NCBI GenBank assembly: GCA_030589965.1
Contig: JAUUZM010000002.1
Span: 1 to 27,067 of the forward strand
Length of the DNA: 27,067 nt
Reading direction: 5' to 3'
DNA from: Bacteroides sp.
GTDB lineage: Bacteria > Bacteroidota > Bacteroidia > Bacteroidales > SM23-62
This document shows positions 25,347 through 27,067 of this stretch, in pieces (the stretch's first letter is position 1; each line of letters starts with the position of its first letter). The notes beneath the pieces are model-generated. The model saw nothing but the letters and a program-made list of their open reading frames with translations. It made no database searches and was not told where the DNA came from. Position numbers and translations under genes: made by a program.

Positions 25347-26869
25347 AATATGCCGGGCCTGGTGAAGAGGATGGACATATCTGCTTTCATATCCTTGTTT
25401 CTTCCGGATATTTTAAGATTGGTACTATCCTGGGTAATGTCCCATAGAATAATATCTCCTGGATCTACAGAGTATATACCTGCTTCGTTGAAGTTAAATT
25501 GGTAGGATATACGCGGCTCATCATACTTAGGGAAGTCTACGGCGAGGCTGTATTTTATGCCTGTCTGAAGGGACAAGGTATCATACTCCATAGCTAAGAT
25601 ATTGGGACCAAATTGTCCATCTTTTGGATAACTGGCATCATTAATACCCTGTTGAGGTCCCTCCGTTCCAATAGTGATTTCCCGAATTCTTGTAGGAAGC
25701 TCTGCGCCGTTTTCATAGTACTCAATGGTATAATTCTTCTGTATTCCTGTTTGTACTTCAAATTCCAGGCTTACGTCAGAGTTTCCCCCCGGACTGCTCG
25801 CTGTAAATTCCTGCTGCCGGCTACTTTCGTTATATCTGCTGATCTCCCAGTTTTTTGGTCCTTCAGGAGCAAATCGGTACCACCACATGCCACCTTTTAA
25901 TACTATCCGGAGGGACGTTCCTTCGGGCAACTCCGCAGCCAGGCTTAGTCCATTTGACATAGGAAAGGAATCCCTTTCCAGGTGGAGTATATTAATTCCA
26001 TAATCGCTTGTTTCGGGGTATACAGGGAAATGGTCAAACTCGTACTCGCTGTTCTCGATAAAATATTCTATATATTTTTCAAATTCCGGGATGGAAACAT
26101 CAAGATCCAATTCCTTATACCGGTTTTCAAGGTTTGTTCTGACTGATTGAAGATCAGCCAGTCTTGCATTATTGATAAGAGCTGTTCCGATCGATGGATC
26201 ATCCAGGATACCGTCCTCCACAAGGTCCGAGTTTAGTTTACCAATCAATTCGGACATGTCCGCCACTGATAGGTGTCCCTGCAATATGACAGAGACTGCA
26301 AGGAGTATAGCATTATTATCTCCATCCTCAGATATATTCAATAATTCGGATTCCGTAATATCGCTTTTTGCGATGAGGAATACTTTCAGGATTTCCTCCT
26401 GTGCCTGAGTTTTTGCATCCAAAAAGGATGCTCCCTCCGATACCAGTTTAAGCAGACGGTCTTTTTCCAGATGAGCCAGGATATTTACGTTCAGGGTGGA
26501 CTTGTCCCGGATATCAGAAACTGCTGAAAGTGTAAGTTGTGCAGAAGAATTTTCCCCAATTAGTTCATTAAAGTAAAAACCATCAGCGGTAATCTCGACA
26601 AAGCCGGAAGAAAGTTCAATATTACGGATCTCAAAAGCTCCCTGGTTGTTCTTGATGTCGGTTGTGAATACTTTTCCAGTCTGTGAAAGATCGGATTTCA
26701 ATTCCGAGAGGCTTATTGATGTACCGATCAGGTAGGGACCTTTTTGTACGTACCCTTTAATCTGTTCCTTAATAAAAGTATTGTCTTCCGGATTGTTTTC
26801 ACAAGAGTTTAGAAAAATAAGGGGGAAAATGATCAGCAACATTTTTGCCGAAATTTTCAGTTTTTTCAT
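25301..26869 (-). CDS. Lipoprotein of unknown function
   Basis: A 522-residue protein with a lipoprotein signal: MKKLKISAKMLLIIFP followed by lipobox LNSC with Cys23, then an acidic stretch (ENNPEDN) consistent with outer-membrane export in Bacteroidota. Residues about 35-120 look like a beta domain (IKGYVQKGPYLIGTSISLSEL, then FEIRNIELSSGFVEITADGF), about 130-260 are helical (contains EDGDNNAILLAVSVIL), and the rest is beta-rich with aromatic residues (GGMWWYRFAPEGPKNWEI). The beta segments resemble carboxypeptidase-regulatory-like surface modules, but I do not recognise the family. It stands alone with its own promoter-like site and no SusC/SusD partner in view. A surface-binding role is only a guess. 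Confidence 0.8.
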   Translation of the reverse strand: MKKLKISAKMLLIIFPLIFLNSCENNPEDNTFIKEQIKGYVQKGPYLIGTSISLSELKSDLSQTGKVFTTDIKNNQGAFEIRNIELSSGFVEITADGFYFNELIGENSSAQLTLSAVSDIRDKSTLNVNILAHLEKDRLLKLVSEGASFLDAKTQAQEEILKVFLIAKSDITESELLNISEDGDNNAILLAVSVILQGHLSVADMSELIGKLNSDLVEDGILDDPSIGTALINNARLADLQSVRTNLENRYKELDLDVSIPEFEKYIEYFIENSEYEFDHFPVYPETSDYGINILHLERDSFPMSNGLSLAAELPEGTSLRIVLKGGMWWYRFAPEGPKNWEISRYNESSRQQEFTASSPGGNSDVSLEFEVQTGIQKNYTIEYYENGAELPTRIREITIGTEGPQQGINDASYPKDGQFGPNILAMEYDTLSLQTGIKYSLAVDFPKYDEPRISYQFNFNEAGIYSVDPGDIILWDITQDSTNLKISGRNKDMKADMSILFTRPGIFDLEGEGISKIGRIY

Positions 26870-26933
26870 GGTTTACCTGAATAAGGTCGCATATTCCTTT
26901 CTTTGATAGTGGAACACACGAGGGGTTTGGGAT

Positions 26934-26945
26934 ACTAAATTTAGT
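26934..26945. promoter_or_regulatory. 12-bp perfect palindrome in the lipoprotein leader
   Basis: ACTAAATTTAGT is perfectly self-complementary and lies between the candidate promoter (26973-27001) and the ATG of the lipoprotein gene, where a repressor could block transcription. A/T-rich 12-mers of this kind also arise by chance, so the assignment is weak. Confidence 0.25.
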
Positions 26946-26972
26946 GATTTTTCGCTTATAACAAGGTGATTT

Positions 26973-27001
26973 CAAATATAGGATAGCTGGGGAGGGATCA
27001 A
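26973..27001 (-). promoter_or_regulatory. Candidate promoter of the lipoprotein gene
   Basis: On the minus strand TTG (26999-27001) precedes TATATTTG (26973-26980) by 18 bases. The -7 element is an exact TAnnTTTG match, and the spacing is that expected of Bacteroidota promoters. The leader would be about 95 bases. This is the best promoter match in the window. Confidence 0.5.
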
Positions 27002-27015
27002 TCCATAGATATATG

Positions 27016-27046
27016 AAGGGGTTGTCTGCAAATGAGACAACCCCTT
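27016..27046. terminator. Strong hairpin, probable terminator
   Basis: A perfect 12-base stem (AAGGGGTTGTCT against AGACAACCCCTT) with a 7-base loop. On the plus side it is followed by GGAG and a short T run (TTTT), so the U-tract is weak; on the minus side there is none. It probably ends a transcript from outside the window or shields the lipoprotein promoter that starts just beyond it. Confidence 0.55.
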
Positions 27047-27067
27047 GGAGTTTTGCGGAGAAAGAGG

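Overview
The window reads as a chromosomal stretch of a Gram-negative member of the Bacteroidota, most likely Bacteroidales or a close relative. The evidence is the lipid A gene lpxB, the gliding-type ABC genes gldF and gldG followed by a DUF4340 gene and dnaN, several matches to the Bacteroidota sigma-factor -7 element TAnnTTTG in front of first genes, weak or absent Shine-Dalgarno sites, and a long-form NfeD. No prophage, CRISPR array, rRNA, tRNA or intact transposase gene was seen.

Layout. (1) Positions 1-3214, minus strand: a soluble sensor kinase with five PAS domains, followed by the start of a secreted WD40 protein cut by the window edge. (2) Positions 3215-3900: a gene-poor stretch with a rho-independent terminator, a 34-bp near-palindrome and a pair of about 40-bp inverted repeats that could bound a decayed MITE-like element. 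(3) Positions 3901-6857, minus: pheT overlapping a macro-domain gene by ATGA. (4) Positions 6979-13832, plus: surE, a small membrane protein, lpxB and a SpoIID-domain gene, then gldF, gldG and a DUF4340 gene; most junctions are tight or overlapping. (5) Positions 13878-16494, plus: dnaN with a strong terminator, a DEDDh exonuclease with a C-terminal extension, and a fumarylacetoacetate-hydrolase family gene. (6) Positions 16482-21116, minus: one compact run read nfeD, truncated GNAT fragment, CAP-domain protein, pyk, HD-domain hydrolase. (7) Positions 21173-25273, plus: purB, an MsbA-like ABC exporter and a family 2 glycosyltransferase. (8) Positions 25301-26869, minus: an unrecognised lipoprotein with a plausible promoter and a possible operator, and a strong hairpin at the window end.

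Working together: most genes are housekeeping (translation: pheT; replication and repair: dnaN, exonuclease; central metabolism: pyk, purB, surE). A second theme is the envelope: lpxB makes a lipid A precursor, the MsbA-like exporter and its glycosyltransferase neighbour probably handle lipid-linked glycans, SpoIID probably acts on peptidoglycan, NfeD is a membrane protease, and GldFG form part of an ABC complex. I found no clear undescribed defence or mobile system. The points most worth checking are the repeat-rich gap at 3215-3900, the pheT/macro-domain coupling, the 99-residue membrane protein between surE and lpxB, and the GNAT fragment in the nfeD operon.
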